From Spirosoma terrae (GTDB lineage Bacteria > Bacteroidota > Bacteroidia > Cytophagales > Spirosomataceae), in assembly GCF_010435915.1 (NCBI RefSeq), contig NZ_JAAFZH010000008.1, positions 186,001 through 250,000 on the forward strand: a stretch of DNA of 64,000 nucleotides, given 5' to 3'. The notes beneath the pieces are model-generated. The model searched no databases. It saw only the letters and a list, made by a program, of their open reading frames with translations, and was not told where the DNA came from. This document shows, piece after piece, positions 8,997-17,064 of the stretch (within the stretch, counting starts at the first letter, position 1; every line of letters begins with the position of its first letter). Made by a program: the position numbers and the translations under genes.

Positions 8997-9344
8997 ATGG
9001 AGGATCACAGTTACCTGAATACCAATTTATTATCAAATATGGTAAAAGTCCGAAGGGGTGAGAAAGTGCTTAGGGATGTTGCTAAAGAAATCGGAGGGAT
9101 TAGCCCATCAACGTTATCAAGAATAGAGCAGGGGCATGTACCAGATGTTGAAACTTTCATCAAAATATGTCAATGGCTAGGAGAACCAACAGAAACGTTT
9201 GTCATTCCAGCGAATACTTCCGTCCAAGCTGACACAAGTCAAGAGAAGATCATTGCTCATCTGCGCGCTGAAAAAACGCTGAAACCCAAAACGGTTGAAA
9301 TGTTAGTAAAGGTTATAGAACTTGCATATTCACAAGAAGATTAA
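8997..9344 (+). CDS. XRE-family transcriptional regulator (partner of ImmA-like protease)
   Basis: A 115-residue protein with a Cro/CI-type helix-turn-helix near residues 15-70 (RDVAKEIGGISPSTLSRIEQG). The gene lies 11 bp upstream of an ImmA/IrrE-like metallopeptidase gene on the same strand. Such pairs occur on mobile elements and phages: the XRE protein represses element genes and the protease cleaves the repressor when induced, as in ImmR-ImmA of ICEBs1. That role is inferred from the arrangement. The upstream 200 bp is very A+T-rich and probably contains the promoter and operator. Confidence 0.8.
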   Translation: MEDHSYLNTNLLSNMVKVRRGEKVLRDVAKEIGGISPSTLSRIEQGHVPDVETFIKICQWLGEPTETFVIPANTSVQADTSQEKIIAHLRAEKTLKPKTVEMLVKVIELAYSQED

Positions 9345-9355
9345 TCTACTGTATC

Positions 9356-9934
9356 GTGCCTCCACACCATCCCTTACTGAATCAAGAATTTAAAGAGCAA
9401 GCCGAATTGGTTGCCGCTAACATGCGTGACGCTCTTAATCTGCCTAAGCATGCTCCGCTATGCGCTTTCAAGCTTGCCAACCACCTTGGGATCCCTATAA
9501 AGTCGATTTATGACTATGGGATAGTTGACGACGGGGAACCATATGATGACTGGTCCGCCATGTTGATTTACAAGAAGTCAGGCAACCCAGTCATTATTCA
9601 TAATATCAGACGTAGCCAGTCCCGACAACAGAGCGATATAATGCATGAAATAGGTCATTATTACTGCAAACATCCACTGATCCCACAGCCGGTAAAAGGA
9701 CCGCTACCAACCTTGATGATGGCAACCGACCCAAGACACGAACAGGAGGCTTTCTATCTAGGTGCTACTCTCCAGTTGCCCAGAGTAGCGTTGTCTTGGG
9801 CAGTTCATGGTGAGCAAATGACTGTTGAGGAAATTGCCAAAAAATTTGTAGCTAGTCGGCAGATGGTCCAATACAGAATCAATGTAATGGGGCTATCAAA
9901 AGACATGAAGCTTTTACAAACGGAAAGACAATAA
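9356..9934 (+). CDS. ImmA/IrrE-family metallo-endopeptidase
   Basis: A 192-residue protein with the zinc motif HEIGHYYCKH; H97 and H101 with E98 form HExxH. The C-terminal VEEIAKKFVASRQMVQYRIN looks like the small helix-turn-helix tail found in many family members. Start: GTG at 9356, since the first in-frame ATG comes only about 22 residues later within conserved-looking sequence. ImmA-type enzymes cleave a partner XRE repressor, here most likely the product of the gene just upstream. Together they may control neighbouring genes such as the DUF2971 gene that follows. Confidence 0.82.
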   Translation: MPPHHPLLNQEFKEQAELVAANMRDALNLPKHAPLCAFKLANHLGIPIKSIYDYGIVDDGEPYDDWSAMLIYKKSGNPVIIHNIRRSQSRQQSDIMHEIGHYYCKHPLIPQPVKGPLPTLMMATDPRHEQEAFYLGATLQLPRVALSWAVHGEQMTVEEIAKKFVASRQMVQYRINVMGLSKDMKLLQTERQ

Positions 9935-10030
9935 TGTCAATTGAGCTTATAAGTATTTATATAATTATATATTGAATATTGTCATTAGAGAGGGTCTTAG
10001 TAAGGCTCTCTTTCTTTATTGTTAAACACC

Positions 10031-11149
10031 ATGTCAGAAAATTCGAAACGCTTAAGCCTAGTCGCTAAGCTTCTAAACAAAGGAATAAGAAAAGTAGCCA
10101 AAGCTTTGCAGGAAGGCGGCTTTAAAATTGACGTTAATCCCAATTATCAGGTTAATACGAAGCAGCTGGAATTTCTGGCTAAAAAATTTAACAACCCATC
10201 ACTAGTTGCATACCCAGTAACAGACGAAAAGTCAGAAAGGCCTACATTACCTGGTTTGAAAGTAATCGGAAAAATTGACCTTAATGCAAAGCCTGGAGAC
10301 ACTTTCAATAAACCGATTCTTATTCGAAAAGAAGGTACCGACTCCACGAATGAGCTGGACGTACTGAAAGAAATTGAAGCAATTAGGGTCAGAATTGGTC
10401 TTCCTACTTCAATCTATAAATACTATACTGTTAATCCCTATTTCCTTGATTCTATAAAGAATGGCTACTTCTATTTTAACAGACCATCCAATTTCAATGA
10501 CCCGTTCGACTGTTCAATGAGCCTCGTCGGTTTTGCTGACAATGACGAGCAATACAGGACTTATCTAGAAAGGTTGGAAACGATCAATGGCAAGCAGCTT
10601 TCCCCCAAACAAGTTCATGAAATTAAGCAGCATTACAAAAAGGCCTTGGAAGAGGCAGTTCGAAATGTAGGCATCTGTTGTTTCTCAAGAAGCTGCACCA
10701 ACATCCTAATGTGGTCTCATTACGCTTATAACCATATGGGTGTATGTCTGGAGTTTGACTATAAGGCTGATAAACTTATTCGGTCAGCTCTGGACGTGTA
10801 TTACACAGACAGGTTCTTTACAACCAACTTCAATAAAAAGCCGGAAGTCGCCATCGGTAATATGACTTTTACCAAAGCCATTGACTGGCAGTATGAGAAG
10901 GAACTTAGAATCTATCAGGTTGGCCTAAACGCGGAAGAAAAAAGGAAGGTTAGTTATGACAAAAAGGCGTTGAAAAAAATAATTTTTGGGATGAAATGCA
11001 AGGAATCCGATATACAGGCAATCATGAAAATAATTCATGAAGCAAACTATCCGAATGCAAGATTTTACCAAGCCAATCCCGTTTTGGGTAAGTATGCTGT
11101 TGAACTGCAGGAGCTGAAGCCAAGGGAAAATTTACCAACTGATTATTAA
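10031..11149 (+). CDS. IF2-N-like domain fused to DUF2971
   Basis: Start ATG 10031 (MSENSKRLS) is chosen over the in-frame TTG 12 bp upstream. Residues 5-55 (RLSLVAKLLNKGIRKVAKAL, then GGFKIDVNPN) resemble the N-terminal domain of Bacteroidota translation initiation factor IF2. From about residue 130, FNRPSNFNDPFDC, then CCFSRSC, LMWSHYAYNHMGVCLEFDY and EKELRIYQ are hallmarks of DUF2971, a family of unknown biochemistry seen in mobile elements and often near defence genes. Coupling a translation-factor-like domain to DUF2971 suggests a ribosome- or nucleic-acid-linked effector (inference). It follows an XRE/ImmA pair on the same strand. Confidence 0.7.
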   Translation: MSENSKRLSLVAKLLNKGIRKVAKALQEGGFKIDVNPNYQVNTKQLEFLAKKFNNPSLVAYPVTDEKSERPTLPGLKVIGKIDLNAKPGDTFNKPILIRKEGTDSTNELDVLKEIEAIRVRIGLPTSIYKYYTVNPYFLDSIKNGYFYFNRPSNFNDPFDCSMSLVGFADNDEQYRTYLERLETINGKQLSPKQVHEIKQHYKKALEEAVRNVGICCFSRSCTNILMWSHYAYNHMGVCLEFDYKADKLIRSALDVYYTDRFFTTNFNKKPEVAIGNMTFTKAIDWQYEKELRIYQVGLNAEEKRKVSYDKKALKKIIFGMKCKESDIQAIMKIIHEANYPNARFYQANPVLGKYAVELQELKPRENLPTDY

Positions 11150-11160
11150 ATAACCAATCT

Positions 11161-11811
11161 ATGGAAGGAGTTCAGATATCGGCCTCGATAATGGCTTTGA
11201 AACAAACGCCCGCCGAAAAGATTCTGCTGGCACGGATCTGCGAGCGAGCTGCACAGACTTATGGCATTTGCCAGGACTCAAACAAAGAGTTAGGCAAGGT
11301 TACGGCTATGCACCTTAAAACAGTTTCTGATCTAATAACCCGCCTAGTTGATGTCAATTTACTGGAATTAATGGTCGACAAGCATCAGTCTAATAAACGA
11401 TCACTAAAGCCTTTGGGCAGGCTTTTAAGAGAGTATCCATCAAGTACGAATAGATTAAGTCGGCCAGCCATACTCCCTATCCGTCGATCACGGATAGCCC
11501 CTGCGCAAATGAGCACCCCCTATCCGTCAATCACGGATAGTCCTAATTCGAGTCACAGCAAATTGTCTTCTGAAGCTTATAATCCAATCCGCTATTGCCC
11601 GGTAACCGGTCTGGATATCACCCATCAGCGCCAAGATAGTCACTTTGCGGCTCAGGCCACGCTGCGTAGGCTCCTCAAAGAAGACAGCGCACGCTTTGAG
11701 GAATTAGCCCACAAACTCTTATCCCCTGAACAGGCCAATCAGGGCGGTGGAATGCGGATCTGGAGTTTGACTCAGGCGATCCGGAAGGTCGGCAAAGTTG
11801 CTACGAGTTAA
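11161..11811 (+). CDS. Helix-turn-helix protein, possible accessory replication or regulatory protein
   Basis: A 216-residue protein. Residues 10-75 (AEKILLARICERAAQTYGIC through TVSDLITRLVDVNLLE) look like a winged-helix domain of the kind found in phage and plasmid replication proteins: primed recognition helices, then a wing. The middle is Ser/Pro/Arg-rich and the C-terminus is helical. The linker-coding DNA contains two identical-arm palindromes (11477-11497 and 11520-11540). In lambda-type replication proteins the origin lies inside the initiator gene, so this may be a self-binding site (inference). It starts 11 bp after the DUF2971 gene. I do not recognise a named family. Confidence 0.55.
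   Translation: MEGVQISASIMALKQTPAEKILLARICERAAQTYGICQDSNKELGKVTAMHLKTVSDLITRLVDVNLLELMVDKHQSNKRSLKPLGRLLREYPSSTNRLSRPAILPIRRSRIAPAQMSTPYPSITDSPNSSHSKLSSEAYNPIRYCPVTGLDITHQRQDSHFAAQATLRRLLKEDSARFEELAHKLLSPEQANQGGGMRIWSLTQAIRKVGKVATS
11477..11540. repeat. Two copies of a palindrome CTATCCGT-n5-ACGGATAG inside a coding region
   Basis: CTATCCGTCGATCACGGATAG (11477-11497, one base beyond 20 so read as arms CTATCCGT and ACGGATAG with 5-nt centre) and a second copy at 11520-11540 with one central change. The copies start 43 bp apart within the HTH-protein gene. They could be protein-binding sites. Confidence 0.6.
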
Positions 11812-11819
11812 CAAATGAA

Positions 11820-11852
11820 TTGGCACTAGCTCGGTAGAGATTTGTACCTTTG
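11820..11852 (+). promoter_or_regulatory. Bacteroidota-type promoter
   Basis: TTGGC at 11820-11824 and TACCTTTG at 11845-11852 match the -33/-7 elements (TTTG, TAnnTTTG) of the primary sigma factor of this phylum with about 22 bp between them. It precedes a small hairpin-forming leader (AAGCCC/GGGCTT, 11862-11884) and the replication-protein-like gene that begins near 11949. Confidence 0.6.
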
Positions 11853-12061
11853 AAAACAGTAAAGCCCCACCAGTGGCAGGGCTTCAATGACCGTAGAGCG
11901 GGCTTAGTTTGGCGACCGATCCCGCTATGTACATAAGCAACTCATACAATGAGCGACCGCGTAAATTTATACCCAATCGGAATACAAATCAACTTTAATA
12001 CCTGGGAGCAATTCAACCTGGAAGAGCTTACTAACGATGGGGTTATTTTGTTCCATACCTT

Positions 12062-12838
12062 GTGTTCCATTGCCAGAATAATGTTGAATGGACGCACTCC
12101 GATAATGATTTACGCTATGAATTAGGCATCAAACGAGGGCGTATTACTTCACTCAGAGAGCTCTTTACCAGCTGGGGCATTTTGTCTACCCGAATTGTCC
12201 GCGATCGAGACGATAATAAAATCAGGGCCTACCGAATCAATTTTGCAGAGTTAGCCAAACCGGCAACCCTACAAAAGATATATAGGACTCGTAATGCTAA
12301 AGGTGAAGAAATAGACATCTCCCTTCATAGCCAATTATTTAAACAATTAGCTTCTGCACAGCCTAAGGCAGATGTTACACCATCGAAATCCAGCAAAAAA
12401 ACAAATTATAAAGAGTACCAAGCCAAAGAACTGGCCTATAAACTTGAAAAACATTTCAAAGACAGGCGAGATGTTTACAATGCCGAGTTAACTAAAAAAA
12501 GCAATGGCAAACCTTTTAGGCTAGCCAGCGGTACTTTGAAATTCTCACCAGTACACATTAAAAAGCTCGCTAATGCGATTAATGCAATCGGCGACGTTTT
12601 ATACATAGAGCATGCGTTTATTGTTTTCTGTGATGTATTAAACCGTCACTCAACATCTACGCTCTCCCCAGATCATAAATTATTACTGCCTCAAGTCCCC
12701 CGCAGTCCATTATCTTATTTTTTAAGCTATTCAACAGGACAAAATAGCGATATAAACCCCGATCCCAGTCCCTGGGGCTATAGTGTTATCTATGCATTTG
12801 GAGAGTATTTCGCTGGCCATTATAGCAGAGTGATCTGA
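12062..12838 (+). CDS. Replication-protein-like gene, apparently frameshifted near its 5' end
   Basis: This frame begins at GTG 12062 and gives 258 residues: an N-terminal helix-turn-helix-like region (LRYELGIKRGRITSLRELF, then WGILSTRIV), a Lys/Ser-rich linker and a helical C-terminal part. It resembles Bacteroidota plasmid replication or regulatory proteins. Directly upstream another frame starts at ATG 11949 and encodes MSDRVNLYPIGIQINF, then EELTNDGVILFHTL, before running on to a stop at about 12130. The natural protein probably starts at 11949 and crosses into this frame near 12050-12062, so an indel, programmed shift or sequencing error is likely. A consensus promoter lies at 11820-11852. 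Confidence 0.5.
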   Translation: MFHCQNNVEWTHSDNDLRYELGIKRGRITSLRELFTSWGILSTRIVRDRDDNKIRAYRINFAELAKPATLQKIYRTRNAKGEEIDISLHSQLFKQLASAQPKADVTPSKSSKKTNYKEYQAKELAYKLEKHFKDRRDVYNAELTKKSNGKPFRLASGTLKFSPVHIKKLANAINAIGDVLYIEHAFIVFCDVLNRHSTSTLSPDHKLLLPQVPRSPLSYFLSYSTGQNSDINPDPSPWGYSVIYAFGEYFAGHYSRVI

Positions 12839-12850
12839 TATACATTGCTG

Positions 12851-12948
12851 TTTTTGACATACTCCATCCCCGTATGCTATTTTTTACATACTATATGTAA
12901 AAAATAGCATACGGGGATGTTAAAATTAGCAAACGCGTATGTCAAAAA
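12851..12948. repeat. Nested inverted repeats with a perfect 26-bp stem
   Basis: Positions 12865-12890 and 12894-12919 are exact reverse complements around a 3-nt loop. Outside them, TTTTTGACATA (12851-12861) pairs with TATGTCAAAAA (12938-12948). The outer pair could be ends of a miniature element; the inner stem could act as a terminator or as a single-strand initiation or termination structure of the plasmid. Confidence 0.7.
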
Positions 12949-13607
12949 TGGCACGCTATTATTTAAGATACTTAATGGATAAGACTACCTAACCAACAAT
13001 ACACACACTAACACTTAGGGTTGAGCACAGCGCTATCGCGTGTGTGCCTGTTCGCATGAAGTAAGGTTTGGCGGCTGAAGCGGAAAAATGGGTAGGCGGT
13101 TTGGTCTGGCCTACAGATTGCCTAATTGCCATAAAAAAACAGGGAGCCCGCGCGATGTCACCATTTATTATTATGTATTTATAAGAATTGGGTGATTATT
13201 CTGCGACGCTCATATATTCGATTTAAGGCATTGTAAGATGCAAGATGAACTGTTGTTAGGCTTTAACTAGATCGCTTAACTATAGGCCTAAAAATGGTCA
13301 ATTTTGCCCGATCAGTTCTAAAAACAAAAGAGCGACAATATGTAGTCGCTCTTTTGTCCCTTTTAACTCCTGATACCTCACCTGATTAAGGTGACTTTCA
13401 TTAGATCTGCAATCTAAGTAATTATATAATTATATAATTAAGTCAAATTAATTTTGACCCGACACTAATGAAAGAACTGATTATTTTTTGCAGAGGTGAA
13501 CTTTCTTGTTTTATAATTGTTCCCAATACGGGAACAGCCCGATAGTTACTAATAACTCAGTTAAACAAATAGCTGTATGAATAATATCAAACTAAAGCTA
13601 CTCCCCA
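12949..13607. other. Gene-free stretch with hairpins and A+T-rich runs
   Basis: I see no convincing coding frame. The stretch holds a terminator-like hairpin (13324-13357), a TCACCT/AGGTGA hairpin near 13378-13395, and an A+T-rich run of TAATTATA repeats followed by GTCAAATTAATTTTGAC near 13420-13460. These may be operator sites for the downstream HigBA pair. Confidence 0.4.
13324..13357. terminator. Bidirectional terminator-like hairpin
   Basis: ACAAAAGAGCGAC (13324-13336) pairs exactly with GTCGCTCTTTTGT (13345-13357) around 8 nt. The A/T-flanked stem can terminate on either strand. Confidence 0.7.
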
Positions 13608-13919
13608 ATGCGGATCATAGCCAAAAAGACACTGGTTACGTTTTACAACGTTTATTCAGCTTCCAAGTCCAGCCTGGAAGCGTTTTATCATGAAGTGCTA
13701 GCCGCCAACTGGGAGAAGCCCAGCGATGTGATTGAGGCCTTTCCGACGGCCGACGTAATTACAGGTAAGCGGTTCGTCTTTAACATCAAGGGTAACAGCT
13801 ACCGGCTGGTGGCCGACATAGAATTCAAAAAGAAACTCGTCTTCATCGTCTGGATCGGTACCCATGCCCAGTACGATAAGATCGACGTCAAAACAGTCAA
13901 CTATGCTAAAAGTGATTAA
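13608..13919 (+). CDS. higB: HigB-family toxin (mRNA interferase)
   Basis: The 103-residue product begins MRIIAKKTLVTFY and contains KRFVFNIKGNSYRLVADIEF and VFIVWIGTHAQYDKID, the typical HigB/RelE-superfamily core in which a basic cleft binds the ribosomal A site and cuts mRNA. Length is normal. The gene overlaps the downstream antitoxin gene by 17 bp, and the toxin-first order is that of higBA loci. On this plasmid-like block it probably works as a stability or abortive module. Operator sites would be expected in the A+T-rich region just upstream. Confidence 0.88.
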   Translation: MRIIAKKTLVTFYNVYSASKSSLEAFYHEVLAANWEKPSDVIEAFPTADVITGKRFVFNIKGNSYRLVADIEFKKKLVFIVWIGTHAQYDKIDVKTVNYAKSD

Positions 13920-14262
13920 GACCGAGGCTGAGTATGAATCGGCTTTGGAAAGGGTTTACGAGTTGATGCAGCTGGAGTTGGTCGACGACTCGCCTGAATC
14001 GGATGAACTGGAAGCTTTGACGCTGTTCATTGAGCACTATGAAGCGCAGCACTATCCCATTGCTCCTCCCCATCCCATCGAGGCCATCAACTTTCGCCTG
14101 GAGCAGCTGGGTATGGCTAAGTCTGAGCTGAGCAAGATATTGGGTGGCCGAAATCGTCAATCTGAGATTTTAAGTGGTAAGCGAAAGCTGAGTCTGGAGA
14201 TGATCCGGCGGCTAAATAGTATGCTTCACATTCCGGCAGAAAGTCTGATAGGGGTTTATTGA
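13903..14262 (+). CDS. higA: HigA-family antitoxin with XRE helix-turn-helix
   Basis: Start ATG 13903 (MLKVIKTEAEYE) fits the usual HigA N-terminus; an earlier in-frame ATG would lie inside higB. The 119-residue protein has a helical N-terminal half and a C-terminal helix-turn-helix (AKSELSKILGGRNRQSEILS, then RKLSLEMIRRLN). It would bind and neutralise HigB and repress the operon. A perfect hairpin terminator (14447-14495) ends the region. Confidence 0.87.
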   Translation: MLKVIKTEAEYESALERVYELMQLELVDDSPESDELEALTLFIEHYEAQHYPIAPPHPIEAINFRLEQLGMAKSELSKILGGRNRQSEILSGKRKLSLEMIRRLNSMLHIPAESLIGVY

Positions 14263-14446
14263 CTTTATATCATCAGTTTCAATAAGCATTCTTCTATAGG
14301 GGTCTGTTATATATTTATATAAAAGCATAATTAAGTAAATCTATAATAGAGATCATTGAATAGTATGGGTGGGCTAATTCCTCTTGACCAAACCGATTTG
14401 TAGATCGTAGCCCATTTAAAACACGGCTTGTCAAAGGTCCTAAGGG

Positions 14447-14495
14447 TTTGATACTTGATCACCAGGGCAATCCGCTCTGGTGATCAAGTATCAAA
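14447..14495. terminator. 19-bp perfect hairpin, bidirectional terminator between convergent genes
   Basis: TTTGATACTTGATCACCAG (14447-14465) pairs exactly with 14477-14495 around an 11-nt loop. It lies between higA (+) and the GIY-YIG-like gene (-). Confidence 0.75.
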
Positions 14496-14519
14496 ATACA
14501 AGCAAATATATTTGAAGAT

Positions 14520-15014
14520 CTAGTCTAGCCTGCGGGTCAATTTTCTGGATTCCAAATGATAGCGAGAACGATTAGGGTTTCTCGGCGATATACCCCTGAT
14601 GGCATTTCCGTTTCTCCCTCGCTGAGTATTTTTGGCAATAAGCTTATCCTCAAGTCCTCTTACGGCAGCTTTATTAGTAGAACTACGAATTGGTACAGCT
14701 TTCGAATAGCCCGCTTTATTCATGTGGTGATTACGGTCCCGACGTGCTACAATACTTCGAGTACTGCCTCTACCGCTTGTTCTACCATAATACACTTGCC
14801 CTGTTCGAGCATTCGTCTTCTTGTATACAGCATATCTACGCGGATTACTCGTAGCAGTCCTACCGAAACCTCTAGAGCGATTAGCAGTAATCGAAGTAGC
14901 ATTGCTTCTAAACCCCCGCATCCCTCCTCCACGCCGTTGCGCAAAGGCAAAGTCAATTGTTACTAGTAAGGCCACTATCAGGCTAAATATAAAAACGACT
15001 GAATATTTTTTCAT
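14520..15014 (-). CDS. Secreted GIY-YIG-like nuclease, possible toxin effector
   Basis: A 164-residue protein with a clear signal peptide (MKKYSVVFIFSLIVALLV, cut near FAFAQ), a Gly/Arg-rich linker and a C-terminal domain matching GIY-YIG spacing: YAVYKKTN, then VYYGRTSG, an Arg/His helix (VARRDRNHH), a catalytic-type Glu in RGLEDKLI, and GNAIRGISPRNPN. I recall the same C-terminal pattern at the ends of Rhs-type and other polymorphic toxins. The export signal suggests it acts outside the cytoplasm, or on competitors. It is the last of three minus-strand genes (VWA-like, membrane protein, this). No obvious immunity gene is adjacent, unless the membrane protein serves. The call rests on motif reading only. 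Confidence 0.55.
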   Translation of the reverse strand: MKKYSVVFIFSLIVALLVTIDFAFAQRRGGGMRGFRSNATSITANRSRGFGRTATSNPRRYAVYKKTNARTGQVYYGRTSGRGSTRSIVARRDRNHHMNKAGYSKAVPIRSSTNKAAVRGLEDKLIAKNTQRGRNGNAIRGISPRNPNRSRYHLESRKLTRRLD

Positions 15015-15066
15015 AGAAGAGTTTTGTTATCTGGCGAGGAAACCTCCTCGCCAGTAGATCCACAGA

Positions 15067-16206
15067 TTAGTTTAGAGATAGGACAGGTGGTTTAGGTAGT
15101 TGACCGCTGACATCAATTTTAACGTGCGTGCCTGGTAACCAAGGACCATTTGTTATCAATATTTCTTTATGCAGAAGCCGAATATGGCTGATTGATTGCT
15201 GAGGTCCGCTCCAGCGAGCTAGGGCAATCCCCCCATGGTCAGTATATATCACGGGCAACTGAGTATTGTCATTCAACCATACAATAAGAGGCTCGTTCTT
15301 CAACGGCTGGGTTTCATTGTAGAAAATGAACAAGATTTCGTTATCAAGCGATTCCACCAGATCCATATTATAATTAAGACCAGTTGTCTTGTTATACCAA
15401 TCCAGTACCTGTCGAACCTCCTTTGATGGATTAGCTGACTCTGGTTCTTTGTTCTCAAGAGCCTGACGGAAATTTTCATTCGCTTTTTGTGCTGCTGATG
15501 TTGCTGCTTCATGGGCAGCTTTTAGGAGCGCTTCCAGCTTGCTTATTTCACGAATCAAAGCTTGTTTTTTAAAGACGTACTCCCAGAAGACTCCCATTAC
15601 AGTTGCATTAAGTACGTAGACAACTGTAGGCAGCCAATCTAAAGGAGTAAATACAGGTTCCATGCCAGCTGCCTGAGCTTCCAATTCGACACGTAACACG
15701 GTAAGGTGATATACCCACCATGCAGTTGGCAAAAGTATAATCAGACCTTTTATTGCATCCCGTTGCGTGTCCTGTTGGCATGCTGTTCGTACATCATCCA
15801 AATCTGGCCGGTCACTACGATTCATTCGCATATAAATCCACCAGTCCCGTAACTCGCCTACAAAGAATTTAGCAAAACAATGGCTGACGTACGCCCCAAC
15901 AAGGACCATAGCTATTGCGCCAAGCCAACCGACATATAAGTCATCGGGCGAAAGACATTGCCATATTGGCTGCTGAATATAAATCTCCACTGCAGCTGTC
16001 AGAATATTGGCACTGCATAATAACAACACAAAACAGGGCAGCATAATCGCAATCCATTCTCTAAGCTGCTCAACCTTGCCCACCTGGCCTTTAGGCCCTC
16101 CTGTCCCGTGAAGTGTTCCCACAAGCTCGGTCATTCGTTTGATATGCCGGGCAGCTTGGCTAGCATAATGCCGGGCACCGTCCATAAATGAGGAATCTTT
16201 TTTCAT
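15067..16206 (-). CDS. Polytopic membrane protein with coiled coil, unknown function
   Basis: A 379-residue protein with a basic N-terminal 60 residues (ARHYASQAARHIKRMTELV), four probable membrane helices (about residues 45-70, 88-108, 150-172 and 188-210), a coiled coil of about 60 residues (EISKLEALLKAAHEAATSAA and onward), and a soluble C-terminal domain of about 110 residues. No family recognised. It lies between a VWA-like gene (12 bp upstream) and the secreted GIY-YIG-like gene (52 bp downstream), all on the minus strand, so an operon is likely. Confidence 0.65.
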   Translation of the reverse strand: MKKDSSFMDGARHYASQAARHIKRMTELVGTLHGTGGPKGQVGKVEQLREWIAIMLPCFVLLLCSANILTAAVEIYIQQPIWQCLSPDDLYVGWLGAIAMVLVGAYVSHCFAKFFVGELRDWWIYMRMNRSDRPDLDDVRTACQQDTQRDAIKGLIILLPTAWWVYHLTVLRVELEAQAAGMEPVFTPLDWLPTVVYVLNATVMGVFWEYVFKKQALIREISKLEALLKAAHEAATSAAQKANENFRQALENKEPESANPSKEVRQVLDWYNKTTGLNYNMDLVESLDNEILFIFYNETQPLKNEPLIVWLNDNTQLPVIYTDHGGIALARWSGPQQSISHIRLLHKEILITNGPWLPGTHVKIDVSGQLPKPPVLSLN

Positions 16207-16218
16207 GATGATAATTAG

Positions 16219-16923
16219 TTATGGATTAAGAATTGCTTTGATAGCAGGAACTAAACCAGCGACGTCAGCTAAGACAACGTAGTTTGATAACCCGGTAAAT
16301 GGATTCGGGTCGCTGGCACCAGTGCCTATTACAGTGAGTTGTGGTATACCGTTTAGGGAAATTGACCACGGCACAACAGCATTAGGCCGTTTCGGCTCAT
16401 TCTTCAAATCAGAGCAGAACACTAGTATCCTACGGTAACCTTTATACGCAGGTTCACGAAGAAGAATGGTCGCTTTGGCGAAGACCTCGCTTACGTTAGA
16501 TAATTCAGAGCCATTTGGCTTATACTGAAGCACTACTTGTTGATAGAGTGCTTCCCATTCAATACTACGCCGTCGGTTTTCAGCCATCGCAAGCTGAGCT
16601 TGGCGGCGTATTTGTGCCTGTACCGTAAGGACTACATTGGATTTAACAACCGGCAACGATTCTAAATTGAATCGGTAAAAGTGGCGCATTTCGGGTTTGG
16701 GATTCCCAATAACGGCAAATGCTATCGTCCCACTCGTGTTATTCTCGAGCAGTAAAGCTTCAATTTCCCGAAGCTGCCGTACAGTTGGTTTAGGAACTGG
16801 AAGCGCTGACTTAGATGCATCAACGGCCAGCACAATCAGCACTGGTGGTCCAACAGGCTGACCTGAAGCTACTAACGACGCAAGCGTCAGTAACAGGACG
16901 ATTGAGAAGTGAATTATCCACAT
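16219..16923 (-). CDS. Exported VWA-like protein
   Basis: The start is taken as ATG 16923 (MWIIHFSIVLLLTLASLV), giving a signal peptide or N-terminal anchor directly at the start; an in-frame start 53 codons upstream would put non-coding-like sequence in front and overlap the divergent gene. The 234-residue product contains VLIVLAVDASKSALP, the DxSxS part of a metal-ion-dependent adhesion site, and RRILVFCSDLKNEP, a second acidic strand, so it resembles a von Willebrand A domain. It begins a three-gene minus-strand set with a coiled-coil membrane protein and a GIY-YIG-like nuclease. It is divergent from the gene at 17065. Confidence 0.6.
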   Translation of the reverse strand: MWIIHFSIVLLLTLASLVASGQPVGPPVLIVLAVDASKSALPVPKPTVRQLREIEALLLENNTSGTIAFAVIGNPKPEMRHFYRFNLESLPVVKSNVVLTVQAQIRRQAQLAMAENRRRSIEWEALYQQVVLQYKPNGSELSNVSEVFAKATILLREPAYKGYRRILVFCSDLKNEPKRPNAVVPWSISLNGIPQLTVIGTGASDPNPFTGLSNYVVLADVAGLVPAIKAILNP

Positions 16924-17009
16924 AACGAGCTGATAACGACGTTTTTTAGTAAGAGAAATGGTCGTTGAGCAAATATGAGAATTGAGAAATATGAAGTAAG
17001 AGGGGGTAA

Positions 17010-17039
17010 AGTATAGATTAGTATAGATTAGTATAGATT
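17010..17039. repeat. Three tandem 10-bp repeats in a divergent promoter region
   Basis: AGTATAGATT occurs three times in direct tandem at 17010-17039, 25 bp before the start at 17065. A one-turn repeat suggests a protein-binding array or a phase-variable promoter spacer. Confidence 0.6.
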
Positions 17040-17064
17040 TGAGTTTAAACCTATCACACCAGAC

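Noticed and set aside
14556..14966. 136-residue plus-strand frame
   Set aside because: Antisense to the GIY-YIG-like gene, rich in Ser/Thr/Ile as expected for a shadow; the minus strand has a signal peptide and motif order.
16915..16923. TTATCCACA, a perfect DnaA box
   Set aside because: Single copy overlapping the start of the VWA-like gene, far from the iterons; probably chance.
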